Source: Collybiopsis luxurians FD-317 M1
Taxonomy: Eukaryota; Basidiomycota; Agaricomycetes; Agaricales; Omphalotaceae
Reading direction: 5' to 3'
DNA: 64,000 nt
Assembly: GCA_000827265.1 (NCBI GenBank)
Contig: KN834819.1
Span: 62,001 to 126,000, forward strand
A program made the translations under genes and the position numbers. The notes below the pieces were generated by a model, which was not told the DNA's origin, made no database searches, and was given only the letters and a program-made list of their open reading frames with translations. Positions 32,556 to 43,214 of the stretch are shown here, in pieces; position 1 is the first letter of the stretch, and each line of letters begins with the position of its first letter.

Positions 32556-34357
32556 TCATGTCTCCTGGCCTTTTTTGAAAATTTCCCTGATCCGGAGCCG
32601 GTTCCAGACCCACAGGAAAACCCAGCAATACAGAATCGCTCGCTCTTGGCCCATATAACTCACGGATTTGCGAATCCTGGCCAGGCCGCTGTTTCCGCAT
32701 TCTGCAGCACTCGAATTGATTTTTGCCAAAGCGGGGACTATGTCTGCATAGGTCTTCAAAAAAGACGCATTCGAACACTTTGTATGCCCTGTTGCGTGAA
32801 ACCCATCCACCACGAATAGGGTATCGGCGAAAAAGTCTGGCTCCCGGGTCCAACAGTATGGGCCCAGGGCGCATGCGTAGTCGTAGATTATCCTTTCCGG
32901 AGCCTTTGGCCACCTTGTGATGAGTGCGGAGAACACGTTGTTATGTCCCTCGGACACAGGTATACAATGAAAACCATAACAAACGCTATGGCTGCACCAG
33001 CAAGCCATGATCCCACCTGTAAGTTGTTTTTTTGAGTATTCGTCGTAGTATTTGCAGCACATTTCTGATTTCTCCTTGTTCACTTCAGCTTTCCCGTCGC
33101 GAGGAATGTAGGGATAGATTGGCCACCTTCGTATTTGTGGAAGCGTATACCAACAGCCGGTCTATTTTGCACTGTGAGTATCCTCTTTGTAGCTAGCCTC
33201 ATACGCTCACCTTTTCCCAGTCTCGAATCTCTGTCTCTGTTGGTTTATCTAGGATTGTCGGCTTTGGCAATAGTCTGAGAGGGACACTTTCCAATGCAAG
33301 CACCCGTGTTAGAACGTCGTCGGCTCTTCCACACATCCATTGTGCCACACCGATGATATCTGAATGAAACACTTGTTCTCGTTGGTTGTATTCGATTTCC
33401 AAAACTTTATATAGGGCTGGTATTTGAACAAGAGCTCGGGCGTTAGGGTACGTTGGATGGGCAACGAAGACTTGCAAGAGCTTTAGTGCGGATCGATTAA
33501 CGGCTTGTACTGTGGATTCCTCCGCACTGAACTTATATTCCTGTAAATGGCTCCAATATATCAACAATAACGATACTACTACTCACCAACTGGAACAATC
33601 TGAGGTGTTGAATGCGAGGTTTCCAACTCAAATCATCACGTAGAGCGCTAAATCCTAAAGTTCTTCGGAAGAGGTTTCCAAGAGGCTCGTTCTCTGTCTC
33701 GAGCCACTTGTGCAAGTCAAAAAATGCATTTCGCCTTGCCAGAGCACCCTTGAGCAGTTTCTGCTCGTTCTTGTCCCCAAGCGGAATCTTGCTATCGAGT
33801 CCGCTGCCCAGCCAGTCTCAAAATTGTTTTCGCTGCGATCTATCGCGGAACCACTCCTTTTGTGAGCACGGGGCACTGGAACGTACGGCGGAATCTGCGG
33901 CCACAACTGTGGGAGGCTCTAGATGATTGTTGACTTGCTTGCGTCCAAAGGAAATGGATACCCCGTCCCATATTACGTTCTTCGGCGTCGTCTTACACAA
34001 CGGACATGCTTTCATCTCATCGAGCTGTGGCTCGAGGTTCATAAGCCGGACGAAGGAGAACCATGCTGCTCTAAACAATTCCCCCCCAATAAACGGAATA
34101 CTCTCTTTATTGTATGCTGTCTCCCCGTATCGGCGCACGATCTGTTCTATCCAGGGATCTATGGGTGTTTCGGAGCTCGTGAAGGCACTTATATATTCGG
34201 AGAAGAGTTCATGAGTGAAAAGCCGCCGGTTATTGTAGTTGAATAGTCCGATGTTTCTGGTATCAGGGCCTATGTACTTGCGACTGGCTACAGGACATCT
34301 CGGGCAAATCTGTAGCTCAATGTCCACCCTGAAAGCTTGGAGAACAGTGTACACCAT
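32556..34357 (-). pseudogene. KDZ-type DDE transposase with CxC5/CxC6-like cysteine cluster, frame-broken
   Basis: The N-terminal part (34,357-33,818) has a zinc-binding-like cluster: LQICPRCPVASRKYIGPDTR, GLFNYNNRRLFTHELFSEYI and MKACPLCKTTPKNVIWDGV. Then the frame shifts near 33,805-33,830 with no splice donor present. The rest is open in three exons: about 33,800-33,587 (KGALARRNAFFDLHKWLETE), 33,540-33,211 and 33,161-32,556. The catalytic region is recognisable from KDZ transposases: LTGGIMACWCSHSVCYGFHC, RIIYDYACALGPYCWTREP, FVVDGFHATGHTKCS and INSSAAECGNSGLARIRKSV; the Asp in YDYA, the Asp in VVDGFH and the Glu in AAECGN are likely the DDE residues. The upstream end of the cluster domain (34,360-34,500) is also out of frame. 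It transposes DNA by cut-and-paste in known relatives; this copy is probably inactive unless the break is a sequencing error. Confidence 0.82.
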
Positions 34358-34632
34358 GGTTTGTCATACCACGATTGGACGCTCCAGATCGAAAAACGAT
34401 TGCCCTCCATCTCTACAGTCGCATGAGGAGGACTCATCAAGTTTGAGTATCGCGGGTGGCTCTCTGAGTGGAGGAGGTCAGCAGTAATTCGTTTGTTCTT
34501 GAGGAAGCATAGCCCAGTGTGGGGGAAGAATCGGTAAGTAAGAAATGGCTCTATGGCTATTATATTCCCTCTGATTGGCTTGTATTTTCAATAGTCAGAA
34601 AGATGTATTTAAAAAAACCCGATAGTGCTTAC

Positions 34633-35718
34633 AGATATCTATGTTGACCGAACTATCATCGACTTCAACTTTCTCGTCATTTTCACTGTCATCGTCGTCC
34701 AAGAAAACACCCCGCATTGATTTCCGAGCTACTGAAATATGGATGCACGCCGATCCATCTTTGGCGCATTTCCATACCCCATCCCCTCCGATGGAGGCTT
34801 CGTAGCTGACCATAGCTCTGTGAGCCATTCCCAACTCGTCATTCAATTTTGCAATGGAGAAGTGATGTATGGCCAGTATCCCACCCATATCCGTAATTTC
34901 CTTCCGAAACAGGATTACACAGTTGCACAATCCTATACATTGTTCTGGTCAATGCCTACAATTAAGGATGACTATTGTTGCACACCTGAGCTTGGTTCTT
35001 TCTCTGTGAGGCGATGTATTAGGTGTTGGGCAAAAAATCATTTGTGGATGCACTGAAATTCACTTTTAGGACATGTACACACCATCACACTGCTTGATCC
35101 GTGTACAGATGCATCGAAATGATACCAACGGTCCTATCGACAGTCAGTAAATGTGGTTTCATCTAATTGGTGACCGCTCACCGTCCCTTCTCCTTTTTGA
35201 CTTGACCAGCCTTCAACTGCAAACATCATGCCATGAAGGTGAATAAATCCAACGCATCCCAACAAAACCGCTTCTGTGTAATAGGCAAAGTCTTCCGGGT
35301 CATAATTGGTCGTGGGCGGAGGCACATATCGACCAGGAGCTCCAAATCCATTGTCTGCCGTCGATGAAGATCTTTCAGGGCTTGAAATAACGCCGATGTC
35401 ATTGACTGGGAGGAGAGATTCATCGATCGGGTCTTTTGTTGCTGCGTTTTCTTGCCGTGGAGGACCCTCAGTTAGTCGTTGGGGGGAGCCGTGTCCTAAC
35501 TCATGAGCCGGTAATTGGTGGGTGCCTTTTGCGACTCTCCGGCCCCGTTGAGCGCGTCGCCTTACCGGAGGCTTAATAGCCCGCATCTTTTTCTGGGGAC
35601 TGTAGGCGACATTGGATAAACCCCTCTGTAAAGGTTCTAAGTTCCCTTCAAGCTCAGCAGATTCGCGAGCGCACAAAGGAAGCGGGGAGGGTGACCTCTT
35701 TGCTGAGTTTCTACGCAT
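34633..35718 (-). CDS. Cargo protein, basic disordered N-terminus, family unknown
   Basis: Exon 1 (35,718-35,182, 179 codons) begins MRRNSAKRSPSPLPLCARES, continues with an Arg/Lys-rich block (KPPVRRRAQRGRRVAKG, a possible nuclear signal) and ends with YYTEAVLLGCVGFIHLHGMM..EGWSSQKGEGT before a GTGAGC donor. A second coding stretch ends at 34,633 (GGILAIHHFSIAKLNDELGM, VSYEASIGGDGVWKC, FLDDDDSENDEKVEVDDS). The junction between them could not be fixed in phase, and the 3' end beyond 34,633 is unknown. It could be a neighbour or a 5' partner of the transposase unit. No domain recognised. Confidence 0.5.
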
Positions 35719-35812
35719 GGTGAGCTGACTGAGAGACTGAGAGTCAGCGAGAGCCGAGAGGCGCTCAACAAGCTATATAAGTTTCGGTATTCCTTTCCTC
35801 CTTCATACTATC
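35719..35812. promoter_or_regulatory. Bidirectional promoter with palindromic TATA box
   Basis: Only 94 bases separate the divergent starts at 35,718 (minus) and 35,813 (plus). The centre holds CTATATAAG at 35,773-35,781; CTATATAG-like symmetry lets it serve as TATA box on both strands. The plus-strand ATG is 32 bases behind it. Confidence 0.5.
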
Positions 35813-37462
35813 ATGGCTCCTACCAAATCTCCTCGCAAATCTCCCCGGAAGCCCTCGTCAAAAAGTCAAGCTTCTCTTCGAAAACCTTCTGCAAAGCAAA
35901 CTCAACCCAAATCTCCATCGCACGCACCTGCGGCAAAGAAGAGTCGTGGTCCTCAGCACTGTAAACAGTGTCCAGGTCGCCCTCTGCGCACATCCCTCGA
36001 TTGCATACACTCAAAGGCCTACAGCAACTTGGTGAGACTTCACATTGTACTCGCAACCCACTAATAAAGTAATAAATGTATTGTTCTTGTGCTTCTAGAG
36101 AAAAGCGGTCCTGCTTCTTAACATCACCATCCCTCCAGATGCCAGCGCAGTTCATCTTCAAGCCCTGCTCTCTTGTGGTGGAGCCGACGGGCAAGATTCA
36201 ACCACCACTCATGGAGCTCCCATTCCCAGTCGTGATGTCCTCCACCCGGAGGCTGCTGCTGCTATGATCCATTCAGCTGCTACACATGGGATGACTCACG
36301 GAGCTCCTACGACAACCCAGAGTAGTTCCCATCCCGAGAGTACTATTTCCCCCATTTGTCCAGCTCAAGCGATGAGCTCACTGTTGGGTCTTAGTACCCG
36401 TTCACCTTCAGACCCTTTCAGTACGGTACGCCTTCCGGCTTTGTTGTCAAACAATTTCACTGACCTCAAGCCTCAGCCGGGTTTCATGACAAATGTTTTT
36501 GATCATAATGGGGTCCAATACACCCAGGTGGGTTCTCAAATTTTAACCCTCAACTCAGGCTGACTGGTCTCTACTTTTAAGGTGTATGATCCAGCTCTCG
36601 TCCCTCCTGAGTACACCCCGGCGGTTGCTTCACGATCATCTGGAACCACCTCTTCTACCTCCACGAGATCAGGACCATCTGGACAAGTCTCTCCTGCCTC
36701 CATAGGTTCAGGATCATCCGGTTGAGTCGCACTTGCCTCCTTGAGTTCTGGATCTTGTGCAACCATGCCACCTTCTGTGCCCAAGAATCTTCGAAAGCAT
36801 CGCCGCACTAGAAATGAGGACAACGAGGACAACGAGGACGATGATGACAACGAAAAAGAAGATGTTCCCGAGGGTGACTTTGGATACGTCGAAGGCCTAG
36901 GTCGTGGTTCGGTTGAATACAGTAGGTGTTCATTCATTTTTCTCTATTCACAATTCTCATTACAGTACCTGGTTAGAACTGGCTAGGACACATCCTCTCC
37001 CCTTATTTTTGTCTGATACCACAAAAAGTTCACGTCGGTATGGGCGGGCGATGCCGCTTTTGTTTAAGCGGGTCAGTAATGAAACAAGTTTCATTTGGCT
37101 GATAGTCTTGTACTGAATGATCAGCTTAGCTCGAACATCTCTGCGTTGAGACCGGCTGTTGGATGTATCTCGTAACTGCCTTACCCAATGGTCATTTGGC
37201 ATTCCAGCATTTCACCTCTCAACGGTTGTTGGATGAGCCTGACCAGTCGCTACTTGATAATCTGCATCGCACAGCGGCCCGTGCTGTTACTTCGCTCCAG
37301 CGTTCACGTCGTATGACCACTCAGGAACTGGCGGCCGACAATCATGACAAGGAACTAGAGAATGAAGAACTGCGGGCTCAGAAAGCAGCTCTCGAGAAAG
37401 AGCTGAAGCAACAGCGAGAGCTACTGGGTCGCCTGCAAGACTCACCAAACCGAAGTGTCTAG
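35813..37462 (+). CDS. Cargo protein: histone-tail-like N-terminus, coiled-coil C-terminus, one in-frame stop
   Basis: Five exons fit in phase: 35,813-36,031, 36,099-36,527, 36,582-36,925, 36,966-37,071, 37,130-37,462, 477 codons. The start is a Lys/Ser/Pro-rich tail with KSPRKSPRKP repeats, followed by a small Cys/His group (CKQCPGRPLRTSLDCIH). The middle is Ser/Thr/Pro rich; then comes an acidic run (NEDNEDNEDDDDNEKED). Exon 4 reads LPLFLSDTTKSSRRYGRAMP. The end is a coiled coil (LENEELRAQKAALEKELKQQ). A TGA at 36,722-36,724 interrupts exon 3 (expected SSG-R-VALASLSSG); the frame is otherwise open, so it is a nonsense change, a CGA to TGA transition in the simplest reading. The composition points to chromatin or DNA contact, by inference only. 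Confidence 0.6.
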
Positions 37463-37534
37463 TCAAACTGGGCGTCCGGTTCCCTTCTATCCATCTCGTT
37501 TGCTCTGATGTCGAATAATTGATATCGTCAATTT

Positions 37535-37650
37535 CATGCCTTCCTATGCCCTTTTCCCTTTTATCACCTATGCCCTTTTCACTGATACTCCCTATGCCCT
37601 TTTCACTTCCTATGCCCTTTTCCCTGTTATTCCCTATGTCCTTTTTACAC
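37535..37650. repeat. Minisatellite with CCTATGCCCTTTTC units
   Basis: CCTATGCCCTTTTC occurs five times with variable spacers (TTTATCA, ACTGATACTC, AC, CCTGTTAT), directly behind the coiled-coil gene. Confidence 0.75.
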
Positions 37651-37921
37651 TCCATGTTATCCTTCTCTACTCTATAGGATATTCAATTTGATATGCGAAT
37701 GTCGCTATCCGTCCGGCTGCATTGAGGAATAAGCGGGGCCCGTTCGATTAGCGTTGAATTAATGACTCGATCAGCGTATAGCATATAATATTGGATACGC
37801 GTTTTCGCAGGTCAGAAATTCGTGAGCTGGCATCCCTCAATGTGAGTATCATCAAAAATATCATTGATACATCGTAACTGAGACAGTATTATTTAATGGA
37901 CATTCAGTCACTTCTTCAGCC

Positions 37922-38295
37922 ATGTCTCACCCGAAGCCCAAAGCTTACATTCCGGAGAATTCAGGAAACGCGCTTGGTGAGTTTTAGTGTGTTCATAGTT
38001 CCAAAGATGTTAACATGTACACTCACCAGAGGAACCTGTCTCGCAGTCGCAGCATCAAATGTTGAAGCAAGTATTGGCCAAGATGGTGGGCCGTGTGCAT
38101 GCAGCTCTCGCGGAAAAACATGAGTGCCTCACAATCGTGCTCACCAATTACCGCAAGGCCGCCGAAACAGCTGCATCAGAAGGGCAAGCTCCGGAAGGCG
38201 ATGAACTGGTTCAGTTCTGGCTGTCTTGGTACCACAATATCGCAGCTCGTCGCGTAAAAGGTGGTGCTTATTTTGAGTCTGACAGCGGGTATTAG
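37922..38295 (+). CDS. Small cargo protein of 106 aa, unknown
   Basis: Exons 37,922-37,976 and 38,030-38,295 join in phase. It reads MSHPKPKAYIPENSGNALEE, then a helical stretch (HQMLKQVLAKMVGRVHAALA) and ELVQFWLSWYHNIAARRVKG. Soluble, no signal, no recognised domain. It is one of four compact plus-strand genes in a row. Confidence 0.6.
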
Positions 38296-38374
38296 TTTTA
38301 CGATGGGGCTCTATTCAAGTGTTACGATGGTATTATAAGCTTATTGAAAATACGGCGTTAATACTGTTGACAAA

Positions 38375-38968
38375 ATGCCAGATACTTCATGTCCTCATAG
38401 TTTGAGTGCACTTCTTGAACCCTACGAAGGCTTCAGCCCTCGCGTGCGCGGGGCGATCTTGCCTCATTTCATGGGATGTTATGTGACTTTACGCTGCAAA
38501 TTGATCAAGGTGAGTTGCTTGCTGGCACCTGCACATCGTCGGCTCACAAGACCAAAGGACGGTCAGGAGTTTTTGCAAGTACTTGCTTGTGATGAATTCT
38601 GTGTCAAAGTATCTATGATTATGATACAAGACCGTAAGGTAAGCTCTGGAACCTCACTCCATCTTAAACACTCAGTTTACTCAACAGCCGATGACGGAGT
38701 TTCTTGAAATCCTTGGCAAATACTGCAGCGACGATGGGGGTGTTCTGCTCGCAACAAGGATCACAAATATCGGGAACTCTATTGGTCAGTTCAAATTGTC
38801 GACTATTCCCCTTTTGTTCATTGCAGAACAGATATGCGTATGGAGAAGTCCTTCATTGATGTAATTCATCGTGAACCATGGGCGACGGATATTTTCAATG
38901 TGCACGCCCAACACGACCGTGCTGTCATTCAAGCACTAGAGGAGGGTAATGCAGAGGGTGGCGCGTAA
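38375..38968 (+). CDS. Small cargo protein of 149 aa, unknown
   Basis: Exons 38,375-38,509, 38,558-38,638, 38,688-38,784 and 38,832-38,968 join in phase with introns of about 48 bases. Stretches are MPDTSCPHSLSALLEPYEGF, ILPHFMGCYVTLRCKLIK, FLQVLACDEFCVKVSMIMIQ and IDVIHREPWATDIFNVHAQH. Soluble and mainly helical. Family not recognised. Confidence 0.6.
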
Positions 38969-39108
38969 CCGATATAAAGATAAAGCGTTTCATCGGATTA
39001 CACGTTTGTTTTGTAGTAGAGATGTATATTTGGCCATCTAATCACTTGCAACACTTCAAGTCGGCTGCCGCCGCCCTAAATTCAACGTCTTTTGAACCAC
39101 CATCCATT

Positions 39109-39690
39109 ATGGATTATGAAGAGCCCATTCCGACGCCCATTGAAGATTTCTCCGTCGACCATACCGACACATCGGCAGCACCTTTGGATGTTAACACTGA
39201 CAGTCCCGGAGAGCCTTCGGACATTCACAGGCGTGTAGCTTTACTCAATAATATCAGGCCTGACTTCTCCGATGCCAATTTGACCTGGGAAGATACAAAA
39301 AATCGAGATCGCTCCCTAGATGGCATTGCCACAGAGACCTGGTCTGCGCTTCAACGTAGGTACTTTTTTAATGCTAAATGTCTCGGCTGATGATCTATCG
39401 TAGTCTGGCGGTGCACTGTGGAGGCTCATGCTAAATGTGAGCGCCTTCCATCCTTCACCGGTCAGCAGGTTCAACGACGCATTTTTGGGATTGTTAAGTC
39501 GAAAGAGTTGTTGAAGAAAGAGAAGGAAGATTTGCATCATGAAGTTGGTGCTATGGAAGCAGAATTGGCGAGAAAAATAGATCGGGAGACGGAGATTAAT
39601 GATGAGCTCAAGTCGCTGCTTACAGCTGAGCGAGAGCTTAAGGACTTGGCCTTAATTGCTGAAGCCTTGCTGCGCGACATTGAATATTAG
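39109..39690 (+). CDS. Small cargo protein of 177 aa with C-terminal coiled coil
   Basis: Exons 39,109-39,355 and 39,404-39,690 join in phase. The N-terminus is acidic (MDYEEPIPTPIEDFSVDHTD); the middle has TWEDTKNRDRSLDGIATETW; the C-terminus is a heptad-rich helix (LLKKEKEDLHHEVGAMEAEL, RKIDRETEINDELKSL). An upstream in-frame ATG at 39,022 would add 29 residues. Function unknown. Confidence 0.6.
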
Positions 39691-39953
39691 CCGCCTTTCT
39701 AGCATAGAATCTAATGGCTTGTGAATACATGTCTATCTTGCGAAAATTGCCTTGCCTGACATAACGCACTCGCTCGGCGCGTTTCTGATGTACCTGAAGC
39801 TGCCTAAAACTTGGAAATTTGTCAAGATAATGACCTTTCATTTGCTATCCGTAACTATCAAAAACCCGCAGGTAAGTTCTGTTTGAAGTATACCGACGAG
39901 CTCAGATATAACAATAGTCTTGAAAAGCCGGCATAATCTTTGAGGGTTATTAG

Positions 39954-40436
39954 ATGTCAGCTGTTTCTGAAGGCAATCAGCGTGCTCAAAGTGGTACAAA
40001 CCCACCTGAGAACATTAGTGATCTCGCACAATATGCTGCAAACTTTCTCTTTGCAGCTGCAGCGACTGATCCTGCGCCCGGGACACCGTATCGTTCAGAA
40101 GTAATGCCTTTAATCCCTGACAATTTACCTGCGGCCAGCACAGGCGATGAAGAGGAACAGGCGGTCCGCCAGCTGCTGGAACGGATCAGGGAGAGTCCGA
40201 CTGGCTACGACATCAACAGGGAGACCCCGGAGCGACGTGCCCTTTGGAAGGAGTGCATCCTTCGCCTGTTGAGGCTCGAAGTGCTGGAGTTAACCCTTTG
40301 GCAGTCCCATTATCTACACTTTCCCTTGTTAGTTGCGGAGGTATGTCTTGTTTACTTTGTGGGTTTGAAGATTTATCACTAAAACAAGTTCTGGTAGAGC
40401 ATGCGTATCAGGGAACACAACGAAAAGTATGCGTAA
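39954..40436 (+). CDS. Small cargo protein of 141 aa, unknown
   Basis: Exons 39,954-40,340 and 40,398-40,436 join in phase. It begins MSAVSEGNQRAQSGTNPPEN, has an acidic centre (AASTGDEEEQAVRQLLERIR) and a hydrophobic stretch late (LELTLWQSHYLHFPLLVAE), ending SMRIREHNEKYA. Last gene before the right satellite array. Confidence 0.6.
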
Positions 40437-40559
40437 TTTTATAGCTGTCAATGGAGAGACTCAGTGAATTATTTACAATATGTACCGACGTGTTTGAATT
40501 TAATTCTACTAGGCTATCTCGATAAGCTACAAGTACAGATGTTATTCCGCTGATGTCTA

Positions 40560-43030
40560 GGTGAATCTGCATTCAAATAGAGCTTGCTGTAGATTGCATT
40601 AGATTGCAGGACCCTCCAAACATGAAGAGTATTTAAATCTAAATGCGAAAGATATTACCTGCATCCAAATACTGCTAATTATAGAGTGCAGTATCCTGCC
40701 AATGGAACAGCATTGAAATGCAGCTGACCAGTGAGCTGTATCTGCATGCAGGAGATACTGAGAGAGTGCCTGCATCCAGATACTACAGCTGGCTGGAGAC
40801 TGCAGAACATATTTACATCTAGTCAACCTACTGCCTGTATCTGTATGCTAGAAATATTTAAGAGATCTCTGCATCTGGATACAGCTGAGCTTCAGGTTCA
40901 ATTTCAGGTTCATATCATTGATGTCTACCAGTGAACTGTATCTAAATGCAGGAGTCCAGACACAAATGCATCCAAATTGGGGACTGTATCTGAATGCAGG
41001 ACATATTCATAGTGCATCTACATCCAGATACAGCTTACTACAGTCTGCATCTGAATTCGGGAGCATTCAAATGAAGGACAGTATTTAAATACAGCCCCCA
41101 ATGATACTGTATCTGAATGCAGGATATATTCACAGTGCATCTGCATCCAGATACAGCTTACCATAAGGCTGTATCTGAATACAAGAGACTTTTTCAGAGC
41201 ACCTGCATTCAAATAAAGGGCAGTATTTAAATACAGTCTCCAATGATGCCGCATCTGAATGCAGGACATGTTCAAAGTGCATCTGCATCCAGACACAGCT
41301 TACCATAAGCTGTATCTGAATACAGGAGACTTTTTCAGAGCACCTGCATCTGAATTCAGGAGCATTCAAATGAAGGACAGTATCAAATACAGTCCCCAAT
41401 GATACTGTATCTGAATACAGAATATATTCATAGTGCATCCGCATCCAGACACAGCTTATCATAAGCTGTATCTGAATACAGGAGACTTTTTCAGAGCACC
41501 TGCATCTAAATTCAGGAGCATTCAGATGAAGGGCAGTATTCAAATACAGTCCCCAACAATACTGTATCTAAATGCAGGATATATTCATAGTGCATCTGCA
41601 TCCAGATACAGCTTACCATAGGCTGTATCTGAATACAAGAGATTTTTTCAGAGCACCTGCATTCAAATGAGGGGCAGTATTTAAATACAGTCCCCAATGC
41701 TGCTGTATCTGAATGCAGGACATATTCATAATGCATCCATATCCAGACACCGCTTACCATAGGCTGCATCTGAATCAGAGCTCCTCCAAACAGAGAACTG
41801 CATTCAAATGCAGCTTACTGAGAGCCTGTATCTGGATACAGGATACCTTTCCAGAGCACCTGCATCTGGATTCAGGAGACTTTTCTAGAGCACCTGCATC
41901 TAGATACAGCTGACTGGTATAGCCTGTATTTGAATTCAGGAGCCTTCAAAAGAAGGGCAGTATTCAAATACAGTCTCCAATGATGCTGTATCTGAATGCA
42001 GGACATATTCATAGTGCATCTGCATCTGAATCAAGCTCCAAACAGAGAACTGCATTCAGATGCAGCTTACTGGTACCTGCATCTGGATTCAGGAGCTTCC
42101 AATTAATAAGCAGGATGTAAATGGTGCTGTGTTTGAATGCATGGCATGTTCTGTGTCAGTATTCAGGTGCAGGATTCCCTGAATGAAAAGTTGTATCCAA
42201 ATGCAGGATCCCTAGCAGACTGTGTTTAAATGCAAAAGAATTTGATAGTGTACTTGCAGTCCAATACATCTTGCTGTAAAGATTTGTATCAGTACTCAAA
42301 TGCAGGATCCCGTGAATGATAGATTGTATTCAAATGCAGAAGAATTTTATAGTTTACCTGCATCCAAATACATTTCTCTGTAAAAAGCTGTATTCAAGTG
42401 CAGGATTCCCAAAATGAAAGATTGTATTCAAATGCAGGATCCCGAGTGACTGTATTTGAATACAAAAGTTGTATCAGTATTTAAGTGCAGGATCCCCTAA
42501 ATGAAAGATTGTACTGAAATGCAGGAGCCCTCACAATACTGCATTTGAATGCAGAAGAATTTTAGAGTATACCTGCATCCTAATACCTCTTTTTCACAGA
42601 AAGATATATTAGTATTCAAGTGCAGGATTCCCCGAATAACAGATTGTAATCAGTTACAGGATAAAAGCTGTATTCAAATGCAGGATAACCAACAGACTGT
42701 ATTTGAATGCAGAAAAATTTATAGTATACCTGCATCCAAATACATCTTGCCGTAAAAAGTATTCGAGTGCAGGATCCCCAAGACACTGTATGTTAATGCA
42801 GAAGAACTTTATAGTATACCTGCATCTAAATACAACTTTCTGCAAACTGCATCCGAATTCAGAGGCCTCCAAATGGAAAGGGTCATTCAAATGCGGTACC
42901 CAGTGAAGCTGTATTTGAATGCAGTGGGTATTGATAAGGCACCTGCATCCAGATGCCACACAGTGTATGTAGAAGCTTCCAATACCCTGCATTTAAATTA
43001 CCTGCACTGATATGCAATGTTTTGAGGCTG
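40560..43030. repeat. Right subterminal satellite array (composite units)
   Basis: Units of about 120-170 bases contain CTGTATCTGAATGCAGGA, CATATTCATAGTGCATCTGC, ATCCAGATACAGCTTACCAT and AGACTTTTTCAGAGCACCTG in fixed order, with clear copies starting near 40,985, 41,108, 41,255, 41,405, 41,563, 41,705 and 41,988. From 42,100 to 43,000 units are shorter and more varied. The recurrent element is the near-palindrome CTG(C/T)AT(C/T)(T/C)(A/G)(A/G)AT(A/G)CAG, the same as in the left array. Confidence 0.85.
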
Positions 43031-43214
43031 CATTGTAATACCCCAGCAGCGTAATGCTGCCAATTGTCAACTGAACCATAACACCTATCTTGCTGCATTT
43101 GGCTATTCTTGTAATTAGATACTGTCTCTCAAATCGATCCCTTTGTTTAAGCATGATCTATTGATATCGTCCACTGGAGTAATAAATAGACTACACTAAT
43201 GAATGCTTATATTA

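Noticed and set aside
36722..36750. Short intron removing the TGA in the histone-tail-like cargo gene
   Set aside because: The only GT-AG pair would give an intron of 27 bases, too short for this genome.
21725..40560. TET/JBP-type dioxygenase, known to travel with some KDZ elements
   Set aside because: Looked for its iron-binding His-x-Asp and double-stranded beta-helix motifs in all open frames; none seen.
41018..43098. Long minus- and plus-strand open frames with repeated SCIWMQ..YILHSDT-like peptides
   Set aside because: They are translations of the satellite units in several frames and both strands; no start, splice pattern or composition of a real protein.
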